Below are positions 8,776 to 16,746 of a stretch of DNA of 64,000 bases, one piece after another. Source of the stretch: Algoriphagus aquimarinus (GTDB taxonomy: Bacteria > Bacteroidota > Bacteroidia > Cytophagales > Cyclobacteriaceae); the NCBI RefSeq assembly GCF_900112005.1, contig NZ_FOKK01000007.1:124001-188000 (forward strand). The letters are read 5' to 3'. Each line of letters starts with the position of its first letter. The first letter of the stretch is position 1. Both the position numbers and the translations under genes were made by a program. Under the pieces are notes generated by a model, which had not been told where the DNA came from, did no database searches, and worked only from the letters and a program-made list of their open reading frames with translations.

Positions 8776-11700
8776 TTAAAACTGTAGGTTGACGCCGAAG
8801 GTGTAATTTCCAAGTATTGGATAATACGCTCTGGCAGTATTAACCTCAGGATCCCAGCCTTTTCGGTAATTGCTGTACGTGAAAATATTCTCAGCACTTA
8901 CATACATTCTGAGTCTAGATATCTTAAGTCTATCCAGTGCCGGCTGCGGTAGACTATAGCCCAATTGCACGTTTCTAAGCTTGACGTATGAACCGTCCAA
9001 TGTCCAGAATGAAGATAATAGCGTGTTAGGAGTACCCGAATTTGATATAAACTCAAGTCTTGGATAACCAGCATTTCTGTCAGGATTTTCAGTAGTCCAG
9101 CGCTCTTCCATTTGCCATTTCTGTACGCCTCCTTGGTTATTAAAAGCATACCCCGCATCACCAGAAAGATTTCCTTTAACTCCTGCAACTCCCTGAATAA
9201 GCATACTGAAATCAAAGCCTTTGAAATCAGCGCCAAGGTTTAATCCAAAATTGAATTTAGGAATCTGACTACCCAGCACAGTTCGGTCATAGGTTGCATT
9301 TACTATTCCATCAGGCACACCATCAGGGCCACTAATATCTTTGTATCTAATATCTCCAGGTTTTGTATTTGGATTGATAGACTTCATGTCAGCCCAATTT
9401 GCCACGTCCTCTGCATCTACAAACAATCCATCCGCTTGATAACCATAATAGATATTCATTGGGTGACCAATAAAGAGCGAGCTTCCATTTCCTACTAGCC
9501 CATTAGGCTGATCGATGTTCCCAACACCTAGATCTATCACCTCGTTGTTTACTATAGTAAGATTACCTCCTGCTCGGAAATTAAAATCATTTCCTGAGTG
9601 ACGATAATCCAGCACCAACTCAAGACCTGAGTTTCTCAGTTCACCAGAATTCTGCTGGGACAAACCAAAGCCAACTATACTAGAAACACTTGAGCTTGGA
9701 CTATTAAGAATATCATAGGTAAAGCGATTGAAATACGTCGCTCCGAAATTGATCTTGCCTTGAAGCAAACTCATATCCAAACCGACATCCGTGGTACGAG
9801 TACTTTCCCAGTGTAATGTAGGATCCGTTATTACGTTACGAGTAACTCCAGTATTGATCACTCCACCAAAAGGGTAATTCTGACCAAGATTTAGTGTGTT
9901 TTGATAAGGATAATTACCAATATTCTGGTTTCCTAGAATACCAAAGGAGGCTTTCAATTTCAAATCATCGAGCCAAGAAGCTTTATCCTTTAAAAATCCT
10001 TCTTCGGATATTCTCCAACCTACTGCTGCTGAAGGGAAAAATGCGAATTTTTCATCTGTAGGAAAGCGGGAAGAACCATCGTATCTCATGGTAGCTTCAA
10101 ATAAGTATTTCTCTACAAAGTCGTACTTAATTCTACCAAAAACTGACATCAAAGCCCACTCTGAAGCACTACCATTGTTTTTTTGATTATCAGGCGCACC
10201 TACATTAAGCTGGGTCAGGTCATTGTTAGCTAGATTATTTCTGTACGCATAAGTGAATTCATACAAATTATCTTCATAGGAATACCCACCCAGAACACTC
10301 AGCTTATGAAGACCAAAAACCTTATCGTAGTTAGCTACTAGTTGAATAGTCTTGTAATAATTGTTATCGCTATTTATACTTAGCTCATTTGGGCCTAAAG
10401 TAATATTCGGATTTAATACTTGAGTTGCCAGCAAACGCTTATCATCCGATGAAGTTTGGTTATATGCTCCTATCAAAGAAATCTTGAAAGACTTTGCAAG
10501 CTGGTAATCCAACTTAAGATTTGTATTTATATCAATGTTCTTAGCTTTAAAAAAAGAGTCATTGTTAAGGTAAGAAACTGGTGTTCCTTTACCCACTACA
10601 CCTAAACCATAGTCTCCATTACTGTACCTGTCTACGTAAATAGATGGAAATCTGATTGATTGACCTATTATGCCTAGCATATCTGTAATATCAAGCGTAG
10701 CAGGAGCCGAAGGCTCATTAGTAACCGAGTTGATAAGCGATACTCTTGAAGTCAATTTCAATTTTGAACTTAGATCATTCTCCATGTTCAAGCGCACATT
10801 GTATCTAGAGTAATCATTCTTGATCACCAACCCATCTTGATATAGGTAGCCAAAAGACAAATTATACTTACTTGTTTTGGAGCCTCCATTAATAGTAAAA
10901 TTGCTTGAGGTCTGAACTGGAGTTTCAGTCAATATCTGTCCTATGAAATCAGAATTTGGATAATTGTCCAAATCCGATCCATCTCTATATTTCTGAATAT
11001 CTGCTTCGGAATAAACCTGATTACCATCTGCTTCATTATATAGCGCAGCAAATTCCCATGAATTAACAAATTCAGGATATTCTGTCGCACGCTGAAAGCC
11101 TACATAGCCATTATAGGTTATTTGTACTTTCTCACTTCCTCCTGTTTTTGTAGTCACCAGTATTACTCCATTCGCAGCTCTTGCTCCATAAATTGCAGCG
11201 GAAGAGGCGTCTTTCAGTACAGAGATAGACTCTATATCGTTTGGATTAATATCGTTGAAGCTATTAGTAGGGATTCCATCTATAAGTATCAATGGATTCG
11301 TACCTGCTCCAAACGAGCCTACTCCCCTAATATTAATGGTACCACCACTTGCCCCAGGCCGGCCGCCTCGTTGGATCACAGTTACCCCAGGAACTTGTCC
11401 TGTAAGTATACTGGAAGTGTTTGTCACCTGTCTGTTCTCGATGTTTTTAGAAGACAACTGAGACACAGCGCCGATTACATCAGCTTTCTTCTGCTCGCCA
11501 TATCCTACAACTACAATCTCATCTAGTGCTTTCTCGTCTTCAAGTAGAGTTACATTCACAGTGCTTTGATTCTGTATACTCACTTTTTGGTTTTTATACC
11601 CTATAAATGAAAAAACCAATACACTACCTTCCTCTGCAGCTACTGAATAATTACCATCGATATCCGTCACCGTACCTTTGGTAGTGCCTTCCACAATGAT

Positions 11701-12162
11701 CGTTACACCAGGAATACCAATGCCACTTTGATCAATAACCTTTCCTGTCACTTCAATTGCATTAGCATCTTCTATGCTCACTCCCTTGGTAGTACCAGAT
11801 TGATATGGTCTGACATGGATATTATCATTGATTTGAATAAACCTAAGGCCAGTATCCTTGCTCAAACCCAATAAAAGATCATAAACAGTTTTATTCTGTA
11901 CTGCTAAAGTCACCTTCTGCTTTACATCTACATTTCCTGTATTATAGGTAAAAGCTAAACCAGTCTGTTTCTCTACTTCCTTAAATACTTTCTCAAGAGG
12001 AGTGTTTTCCACACTCATGCCTACACTTATCTTTTCGATGTTTTTTCGCTGTGCATTGCCGGTATTAGCGAGCAATACAGTGCAGAAAATCAGCTGAAGA
12101 ATGAACCCGTAGAGTAATCTTTTAGATAACATAATGAGTTGTCCCCGTATATTTTTTTTCAT
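8776..12162 (-). CDS. SusC/RagA TonB-dependent outer-membrane receptor with STN signalling domain
   Basis: 1128 residues. After a signal peptide (cleavage near GNAQ, about residue 38) comes an STN domain (about 48-115), then a carboxypeptidase-regulatory-like domain (about 137-210), the TonB-box-like region DEIVVVGYGEQKK, a plug (about 225-335, with the SusC signature LKDASSAAIYGARAANGVILVTTK split over it), and the 22-strand barrel ending in GNYTFGVNLQF. The STN domain is the part that contacts an anti-sigma factor, and the FecR gene lies just upstream, so this receptor both imports oligosaccharide and signals substrate. The two SusC proteins of the 43-51 kb operon lack the STN domain. Confidence 0.97.
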   Translation of the reverse strand: MKKNIRGQLIMLSKRLLYGFILQLIFCTVLLANTGNAQRKNIEKISVGMSVENTPLEKVFKEVEKQTGLAFTYNTGNVDVKQKVTLAVQNKTVYDLLLGLSKDTGLRFIQINDNIHVRPYQSGTTKGVSIEDANAIEVTGKVIDQSGIGIPGVTIIVEGTTKGTVTDIDGNYSVAAEEGSVLVFSFIGYKNQKVSIQNQSTVNVTLLEDEKALDEIVVVGYGEQKKADVIGAVSQLSSKNIENRQVTNTSSILTGQVPGVTVIQRGGRPGASGGTINIRGVGSFGAGTNPLILIDGIPTNSFNDINPNDIESISVLKDASSAAIYGARAANGVILVTTKTGGSEKVQITYNGYVGFQRATEYPEFVNSWEFAALYNEADGNQVYSEADIQKYRDGSDLDNYPNSDFIGQILTETPVQTSSNFTINGGSKTSKYNLSFGYLYQDGLVIKNDYSRYNVRLNMENDLSSKLKLTSRVSLINSVTNEPSAPATLDITDMLGIIGQSIRFPSIYVDRYSNGDYGLGVVGKGTPVSYLNNDSFFKAKNIDINTNLKLDYQLAKSFKISLIGAYNQTSSDDKRLLATQVLNPNITLGPNELSINSDNNYYKTIQLVANYDKVFGLHKLSVLGGYSYEDNLYEFTYAYRNNLANNDLTQLNVGAPDNQKNNGSASEWALMSVFGRIKYDFVEKYLFEATMRYDGSSRFPTDEKFAFFPSAAVGWRISEEGFLKDKASWLDDLKLKASFGILGNQNIGNYPYQNTLNLGQNYPFGGVINTGVTRNVITDPTLHWESTRTTDVGLDMSLLQGKINFGATYFNRFTYDILNSPSSSVSSIVGFGLSQQNSGELRNSGLELVLDYRHSGNDFNFRAGGNLTIVNNEVIDLGVGNIDQPNGLVGNGSSLFIGHPMNIYYGYQADGLFVDAEDVANWADMKSINPNTKPGDIRYKDISGPDGVPDGIVNATYDRTVLGSQIPKFNFGLNLGADFKGFDFSMLIQGVAGVKGNLSGDAGYAFNNQGGVQKWQMEERWTTENPDRNAGYPRLEFISNSGTPNTLLSSFWTLDGSYVKLRNVQLGYSLPQPALDRLKISRLRMYVSAENIFTYSNYRKGWDPEVNTARAYYPILGNYTFGVNLQF

Positions 12163-12240
12163 ACTATTGTAATGGTTTAAGTGATGATTCGCTTGAATTT
12201 TTGCCTGAAATGGTTAGCGCTACTACAGGCAAGTTGAATT

Positions 12241-12283
12241 AGGCAGTTAGGAATTCTCCCCAGAATTTCTTCTGCCTTTTTTT
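12241..12283 (+). terminator. Plus-strand terminator-like hairpin between fecR and susC
   Basis: AGGCAG (12241-12246) pairs with CTGCCT (12272-12277), and the inner AATTCT (12252-12257) pairs with AGAATT (12262-12267) around a CCCC loop. The stem runs straight into seven T on the plus strand. No plus-strand gene ends here; both neighbours are on the minus strand. On the minus strand the stem lacks a U-tract and could be an attenuator or processing site in the susC leader. Confidence 0.55.
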
Positions 12284-12317
12284 AAGGACTATGTATCATA
12301 TCCATGGTTTTTTTGGG

Positions 12318-13364
12318 TTAATGAGTTATTTCTACTTCTTTACCTTTGATTTTATAGTTGATTTTTGACGTCTGAGCGATTCCTTCCAATACATTTTCCA
12401 AGGTCTCATCATAATATTGCCCTGTGTAGGCCCATTGAGCATTGAACTTTCCAGTAGTATTGATCTCTACTCCATACCAAGTTTCAATTTTCTGCACCAC
12501 TGTATCGAAGTCATCGTCAGTAAAGACTAAGTACTTATCCTTCCAGCCAGTGACCGATCTTACATCAAAATCCTGCTTGTGTATTTTCCCGTTATCCTCC
12601 AACACAATCATCTCCATAGGAGCCAGCATAACTTGATTTCCAAGCTTGTCGTTAACTTTCACTTTACCTGACACCAGCGCTACTTCTAGCTTTCCCTTCA
12701 CAATGCTATTGACATTGAAGCTCGTGCCTAATACCTCTACTTTAGCATCCTTGACTTCTACTATGAATGGTCGGCCTTCTTTCTTAACATCAAAAAAAGC
12801 CTCTCCTTCCATAGAAATCACGCGAGAAAATTCAGTAAACGTCTTCGGATAGGATATTTTGGAGTTTGAATTGAGGTGAATAACGGTCCCGTCATTCAAA
12901 TGAAGGACAGTTTTCTTTCCTGCTTCATTCACTTTGGTAATCCATTCAATCGATGCTTTCTCTGAGTCTGAAAAATTTTGCGTCTCATAAAGGGCCCAGC
13001 ACGAAAAACCAATCAATAAAATAGCTGCAGCCCTACGAACCGAAAAAAATGAATACCATGTATCCATCTTAGATGGTATCGTATTATGACTTGGCACTTC
13101 CAAGTCTGCTTTTAAGATATTCTCAAAGACCTGGATATATGCTTCATCAGTAAACTCAAAATTCTCTTTGTATTGGATAGACCTGACGAAACTTGCCGCT
13201 TCTGTCACCATCTCTCTTTTCTGGGGATTGGAAATCAACCACTTTTCCCAAAAATGTAAGGTATTCTCGCTAGGGGATTTCACCCACTGTACGAAAAACT
13301 CATCAGAGAGAAAGTCTTCGAACTCGTAGTCCTCATATTTTTTATGATCTGTATAATTAGACAT
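12318..13364 (-). CDS. FecR-family anti-sigma factor
   Basis: 348 residues. A cytoplasmic N-terminal region (1-107) that would hold the sigma factor, one transmembrane helix (about 108-127, RRAAAILLIGFSCWALYE), a periplasmic FecR domain (about 140-245, with HLNDGTVIHLNSNSKISYP and GEAFFDVKKEGRPFIVE), and a C-terminal DUF4974-like segment that would contact the STN domain of SusC. It starts 4 bp after the sigma-factor stop, the usual sigma-FecR-SusC-SusD order of Bacteroidota trans-envelope signalling. Confidence 0.95.
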   Translation of the reverse strand: MSNYTDHKKYEDYEFEDFLSDEFFVQWVKSPSENTLHFWEKWLISNPQKREMVTEAASFVRSIQYKENFEFTDEAYIQVFENILKADLEVPSHNTIPSKMDTWYSFFSVRRAAAILLIGFSCWALYETQNFSDSEKASIEWITKVNEAGKKTVLHLNDGTVIHLNSNSKISYPKTFTEFSRVISMEGEAFFDVKKEGRPFIVEVKDAKVEVLGTSFNVNSIVKGKLEVALVSGKVKVNDKLGNQVMLAPMEMIVLEDNGKIHKQDFDVRSVTGWKDKYLVFTDDDFDTVVQKIETWYGVEINTTGKFNAQWAYTGQYYDETLENVLEGIAQTSKINYKIKGKEVEITH

Positions 13365-13368
13365 TGCT

Positions 13369-14004
13369 TTAATAACTCGTTGGTTTAATAAATTCTTTAA
13401 GACTAGCTAAGGCTCGATAGATCAATTTTCTGGCAGTTTTTACTTCACTGAAGTTCATGATTTCAGCAATTTCCTTGTAGCTCAACTCCTCTTCATAGAA
13501 TAGAAGGATGGCTTTTCTTTGCTTAGTTGTCAACTGGCTCAAGCCACGCTGAAGCTGTATTTTTCGCTCAGTTTCTGACTCACTTTTGATGAAACTAACT
13601 TCTGGAGACACCACTATCTGAAAATGTGAATCGAGAAAACTCTCCTCAAACCCTTCTATTGATGTATTAGCCTTAATGTTTTTAATTATTTCCCGTTGAA
13701 TAGATCTGAATAAGTAACCTTTAATATTCGTCACCTCTTTCAAATCTCCTCTCTTTTTCCTCAGGTAAATAAAGAGATTCTGTATGCTGTCTTTGACCAA
13801 ACTTGAGTCACGGGAGTATTGACTACCAAATTGGTAGAGTTCATGCACATAGGTTCTGTACAAATAATTAAATGCCATTTCATCCCCCTTATTAAAAGCA
13901 TTCCAGATATCGCAATCAGATTTTTCTTCGAAAACCTTGACAGTTTCTAAATGCTTTGAAGGGATAAAGGTGGAATTGGGCTGTTCTTTTGGGTTTCTGT
14001 TCAT
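13369..14004 (-). CDS. ECF sigma-70 factor of a PUL
   Basis: 211 residues. Region 2 is visible around residues 40-95 (MAFNYLYRTYVHELYQFG, SIQNLFIYLRKKR). Region 4 is visible around 150-205 (LTTKQRKAILLFYEEELSY, IAEIMNFSEVKTARKLIYRA). It belongs to the ECF group that accompanies FecR/SusCD in Bacteroidota. Release by FecR after SusC binds substrate should turn on the susCD genes and perhaps the sulfatases downstream. An N-terminal stretch of about 30 residues before region 2 is a little longer than usual. Confidence 0.95.
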   Translation of the reverse strand: MNRNPKEQPNSTFIPSKHLETVKVFEEKSDCDIWNAFNKGDEMAFNYLYRTYVHELYQFGSQYSRDSSLVKDSIQNLFIYLRKKRGDLKEVTNIKGYLFRSIQREIIKNIKANTSIEGFEESFLDSHFQIVVSPEVSFIKSESETERKIQLQRGLSQLTTKQRKAILLFYEEELSYKEIAEIMNFSEVKTARKLIYRALASLKEFIKPTSY

Positions 14005-14341
14005 TGAAAATTGGAATTCCTTCTCCTTTCTAAAATTAAGAGTAAGTTAACAAGCGAAATGACCCCATAATATTCTAAAATATTTTTCCAGAAACCTGAA
14101 ACAAGAATATTAACAGTATAAAACTTCACTTTTACGCTTGAATTGCTGCGGAAAAAGTAGATTTAACCGCTTTCCTATAAAAATCATCACCCCTTGGAGG
14201 AAAGTGCCGCAGTCTAAAATCTTATCATTTATTGAATTGTATTTCTTAAAGTTTTACCCCGTGTTTGTCAGTTGCTTAATGTGACTTGAAGTCTTTTGAC
14301 TATGAAAAAATAAGGACAAAGCTTATCCAAATGCAACTATT
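14005..14341. other. Intergenic spacer upstream of the ECF sigma gene
   Basis: AT-rich spacer holding the candidate terminator of the upstream sulfatase (14304-14328) and, presumably, the promoter of the sigma gene. I find no clear TAnnTTTG element for the minus strand and no open reading frame worth calling. Confidence 0.5.
14304..14328 (-). terminator. Intrinsic terminator of the 14.3-15.9 kb sulfatase
   Basis: On the minus strand GGATAA-GCT-TTGTCC (14328 down to 14314) forms a 6-bp stem with a 3-nt loop, followed by TTATTTTTT. It lies 14 bp after the sulfatase stop. Confidence 0.5.
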
Positions 14342-15853
14342 CTATTTTATCAATTTCTCCAAAACTATAGGCTCGTCTTCCCAGTACCAAACCCCATCTT
14401 TTTGATACAAAACTCTATGTTTACTACCTACCGCATGTGGGGTACTTTGAAGGGGTATCCAGTTTGCGAGTTCAGCTTTTACTTCACTATATTCCGCCAC
14501 CTGAGCTAAGTTTGACCACTCTCCAGCATCTCGGTAGTGATCGTATAGTTCTTCGGAGCCATCAGCATACCTAATATATCTCCATCGTTCTGTCCTTACA
14601 GAATTATTTCCTGGGTTATGGGTAGTAATTGCAGGCCTAGCTCTTGGCGTATTTGCATTTTCCAACTGAGGAATTAAACTGATCCCTTCCACCTCAGTAT
14701 TCTCAGCTAGACCTGCCAAATCAAGTAAAGTCGGGTAAATATCTAATAGCTCAGCAGGCTGGGAAGACTTCGCTCCAACTGAAACTCCCGGCCCCGCAAA
14801 AATCAATGGAACATGTGTGGATCGTTCCCAAAGGGAATTTTTACCCGTAATATCCTTTTCCCCCAAATGATATCCATGATCTGACCAAAAGACGATGATT
14901 GTATTTTCTGTTAAACCATTAGCATCTAGGGCATCTAGAACTCTTCCCACCTGGGCATCCATGAAACTTATGGTTGCCAGATAAGCTCTTACTTTATTTT
15001 CCCACTCTTTATTCTCAATCACCCACGAGAGTCGAGGCTCTGGAAGATACCAATGTAAATTCCAAGCAAAATCGGGAATATCCATACGATCCCCCTTTGG
15101 AGCAAGTGGTAAAATAAGCTCATCTTTTGGATAAAGATCAAACCATTTTTGAGTGGCATACAGTGGAACATGCGGCTTATTAAACCCTACAGCTAGAAAA
15201 AATGGATCCACATCTCCCTTCTCTTTGCCAAACACATTCAATTGTTCTACAGCCCATGAAGCCACCTTATAATCATCCATAACCGAATCATGCGCTACAG
15301 GATAAACACCCCAGTCAATCAATGGATTGTTTACCATATCTAATGGAGTTGTCATCAACTTGGTCGAGGGTCTAGGATTATGACCTCCATTAGGACCCCA
15401 TTGTTGAAACTCTGTGGCTCGCTCTGCAGCAGTAATTCCACCGTGAAGAATCTTGCCTGTAGACAATGTTCTATACCCATTCTGAGCAAAGTACTGAGAC
15501 AAGGTCACGACGTCCTTTGTCCTTTCTACTTCCCGATGCCTAGGAGACAAACCGTAAATCCCAGTGGTAGTAGGCCTTAAACCAGTTAGAATACTTACCC
15601 GAGAAGGGTTACAAAGCGGTGCTTGTGCATGTGCATTAGTGAATAATGTTCCTCTATTTGCTAGTCTATCAATATTTGGAGTCTTCACCTGCGGATGACC
15701 ATTCAATACCCCAATCCAATCATTTAAATCATCACTCGCTATAAAAACAATATTTGGAGAACTTGCAGAATTGTTGTTTTGTGCAAAAGAACTCGTAGAA
15801 TCTACTGCAAAACTTATCAATAGCAGACTTAATAAAAGTTTTAGGGTTTTCAT
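14342..15853 (-). CDS. S1-family sulfatase, iduronate-2-sulfatase-like, secreted
   Basis: 503 residues. Signal peptide to about residue 25 (SSFAQ). The core opens with PNIVFIASDDLNDWIGVLNG, a variant typical of iduronate-2-sulfatase/choline-sulfatase-like members. The formylglycine motif CNPSR begins at Cys81, KILHGG replaces the usual GKWH block, FNKPHVPL is the family His block, and FWSDHGYHLGEK is the second metal site. The likeness to iduronate sulfatases is by motif only and does not prove the substrate. It is the gene upstream of the ECF sigma gene on the same strand, separated by a terminator-like hairpin. Confidence 0.93.
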   Translation of the reverse strand: MKTLKLLLSLLLISFAVDSTSSFAQNNNSASSPNIVFIASDDLNDWIGVLNGHPQVKTPNIDRLANRGTLFTNAHAQAPLCNPSRVSILTGLRPTTTGIYGLSPRHREVERTKDVVTLSQYFAQNGYRTLSTGKILHGGITAAERATEFQQWGPNGGHNPRPSTKLMTTPLDMVNNPLIDWGVYPVAHDSVMDDYKVASWAVEQLNVFGKEKGDVDPFFLAVGFNKPHVPLYATQKWFDLYPKDELILPLAPKGDRMDIPDFAWNLHWYLPEPRLSWVIENKEWENKVRAYLATISFMDAQVGRVLDALDANGLTENTIIVFWSDHGYHLGEKDITGKNSLWERSTHVPLIFAGPGVSVGAKSSQPAELLDIYPTLLDLAGLAENTEVEGISLIPQLENANTPRARPAITTHNPGNNSVRTERWRYIRYADGSEELYDHYRDAGEWSNLAQVAEYSEVKAELANWIPLQSTPHAVGSKHRVLYQKDGVWYWEDEPIVLEKLIK

Positions 15854-15973
15854 GGGTAGATGGGGTTTGAATGCAGCACAAATTTTCTGAATTCGAAATG
15901 ATAAGTTTACTTTAAAAAATCACTTCAGTCTCCTGCTCTACCCTGAAAATGGCATTAATTCACTTATACCAAT

Positions 15974-16009
15974 AAAAAAACCAATGAGCTTACACCCATT
16001 GGTTTTTTA
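15974..16009 (-). terminator. Bidirectional intrinsic terminator
   Basis: AAAAAACCAATG (15975-15986) pairs with CATTGGTTTTTT (15997-16008) over 12 bp with a 10-nt loop. A/T runs on both sides allow termination in either direction. It stands about 27 bp after the stop of the gluconate-dehydrogenase-like subunit and ends that two-gene operon. Confidence 0.8.
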
Positions 16010-16035
16010 TATTCTTCTTAACTGAAGCTAATTAA

Positions 16036-16743
16036 TTAGCCAATTATGTTTGCATCATCATCCCATTCGATGATAGTACCACGATCCTCCATCTTGAGGT
16101 ATTGTGGGATGTATTTTTCTTCTAGTTTGACGCCGTGCTTGTCCATTACCTGCTGAGGAATTCCATCCCAGGCATTTGGAGTATTACCTACGTAGCCCAT
16201 ATACTTCCACCCTTCTGGGGTAGAGAAATAACCTGAGCAAGTAAGATTACGAAGCATATTAAACCAACGAACAGCACCTTCATATTCAGGTTTTGCTTTA
16301 TCTGGCCAAGCTACCTCATCCACTATAGTGATCACTTCAGACTCGCTCAATTCATTGAATGATTTGCTGAATTTCTCATCAGCTTCGAAATCCAACCACA
16401 TCAAGCCACCACGCATACGTGTCTGATTGCCTGGCTGGTCTTTCATCATAAACTCCATGAAATCGACAACCCCGAGTTCGGTAGCTGCAGGTGACTCATC
16501 ATCTTTTGGCATGATGATATCTACCAAAGTGCTTAGCTTTTTGCGCTCCTCATCTGTGAAAAACGTATCTGAAAGCAACGCTTGATCACGTTGTTTTTCT
16601 TCTTCAGTTCTACCACCGATAGTACCACCAGTCAAGACATCTTTGGCTGGTAATTTTTGCTGCTCTGGTGAACAGCCTGTCATTAATAAACCTGTACCGA
16701 CCGAGCCGGTAAAGAGCAATTTGAGATTTTCTCTTCTGTTCAT
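16036..16743 (-). CDS. Gluconate 2-dehydrogenase subunit 3-like protein, Tat signal
   Basis: 235 residues. The N-terminus MNRRENLKLLFTGSVG has a twin arginine and ends in a lipobox-like LLMTGC (Cys24). The body contains FTDEERKKLSTLVDIIMP and GVVDFMEFMMKD, the pattern of the gluconate 2-dehydrogenase subunit 3 family (PF13618). Such small subunits carry the Tat signal for a GMC-type flavoprotein partner, which is encoded just upstream (3-bp spacing). Together they should form a periplasmic or membrane-attached sugar dehydrogenase. A cytochrome subunit is not found next to them. Confidence 0.9.
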   Translation of the reverse strand: MNRRENLKLLFTGSVGTGLLMTGCSPEQQKLPAKDVLTGGTIGGRTEEEKQRDQALLSDTFFTDEERKKLSTLVDIIMPKDDESPAATELGVVDFMEFMMKDQPGNQTRMRGGLMWLDFEADEKFSKSFNELSESEVITIVDEVAWPDKAKPEYEGAVRWFNMLRNLTCSGYFSTPEGWKYMGYVGNTPNAWDGIPQQVMDKHGVKLEEKYIPQYLKMEDRGTIIEWDDDANIIG

Positions 16744-16746
16744 GGT

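Noticed and set aside
11122-11526. 134-codon plus-strand frame inside susC
   Set aside because: Lies wholly antisense to the conserved plug region of SusC; low-complexity Ser/Tyr/Cys-rich product typical of antisense shadows.
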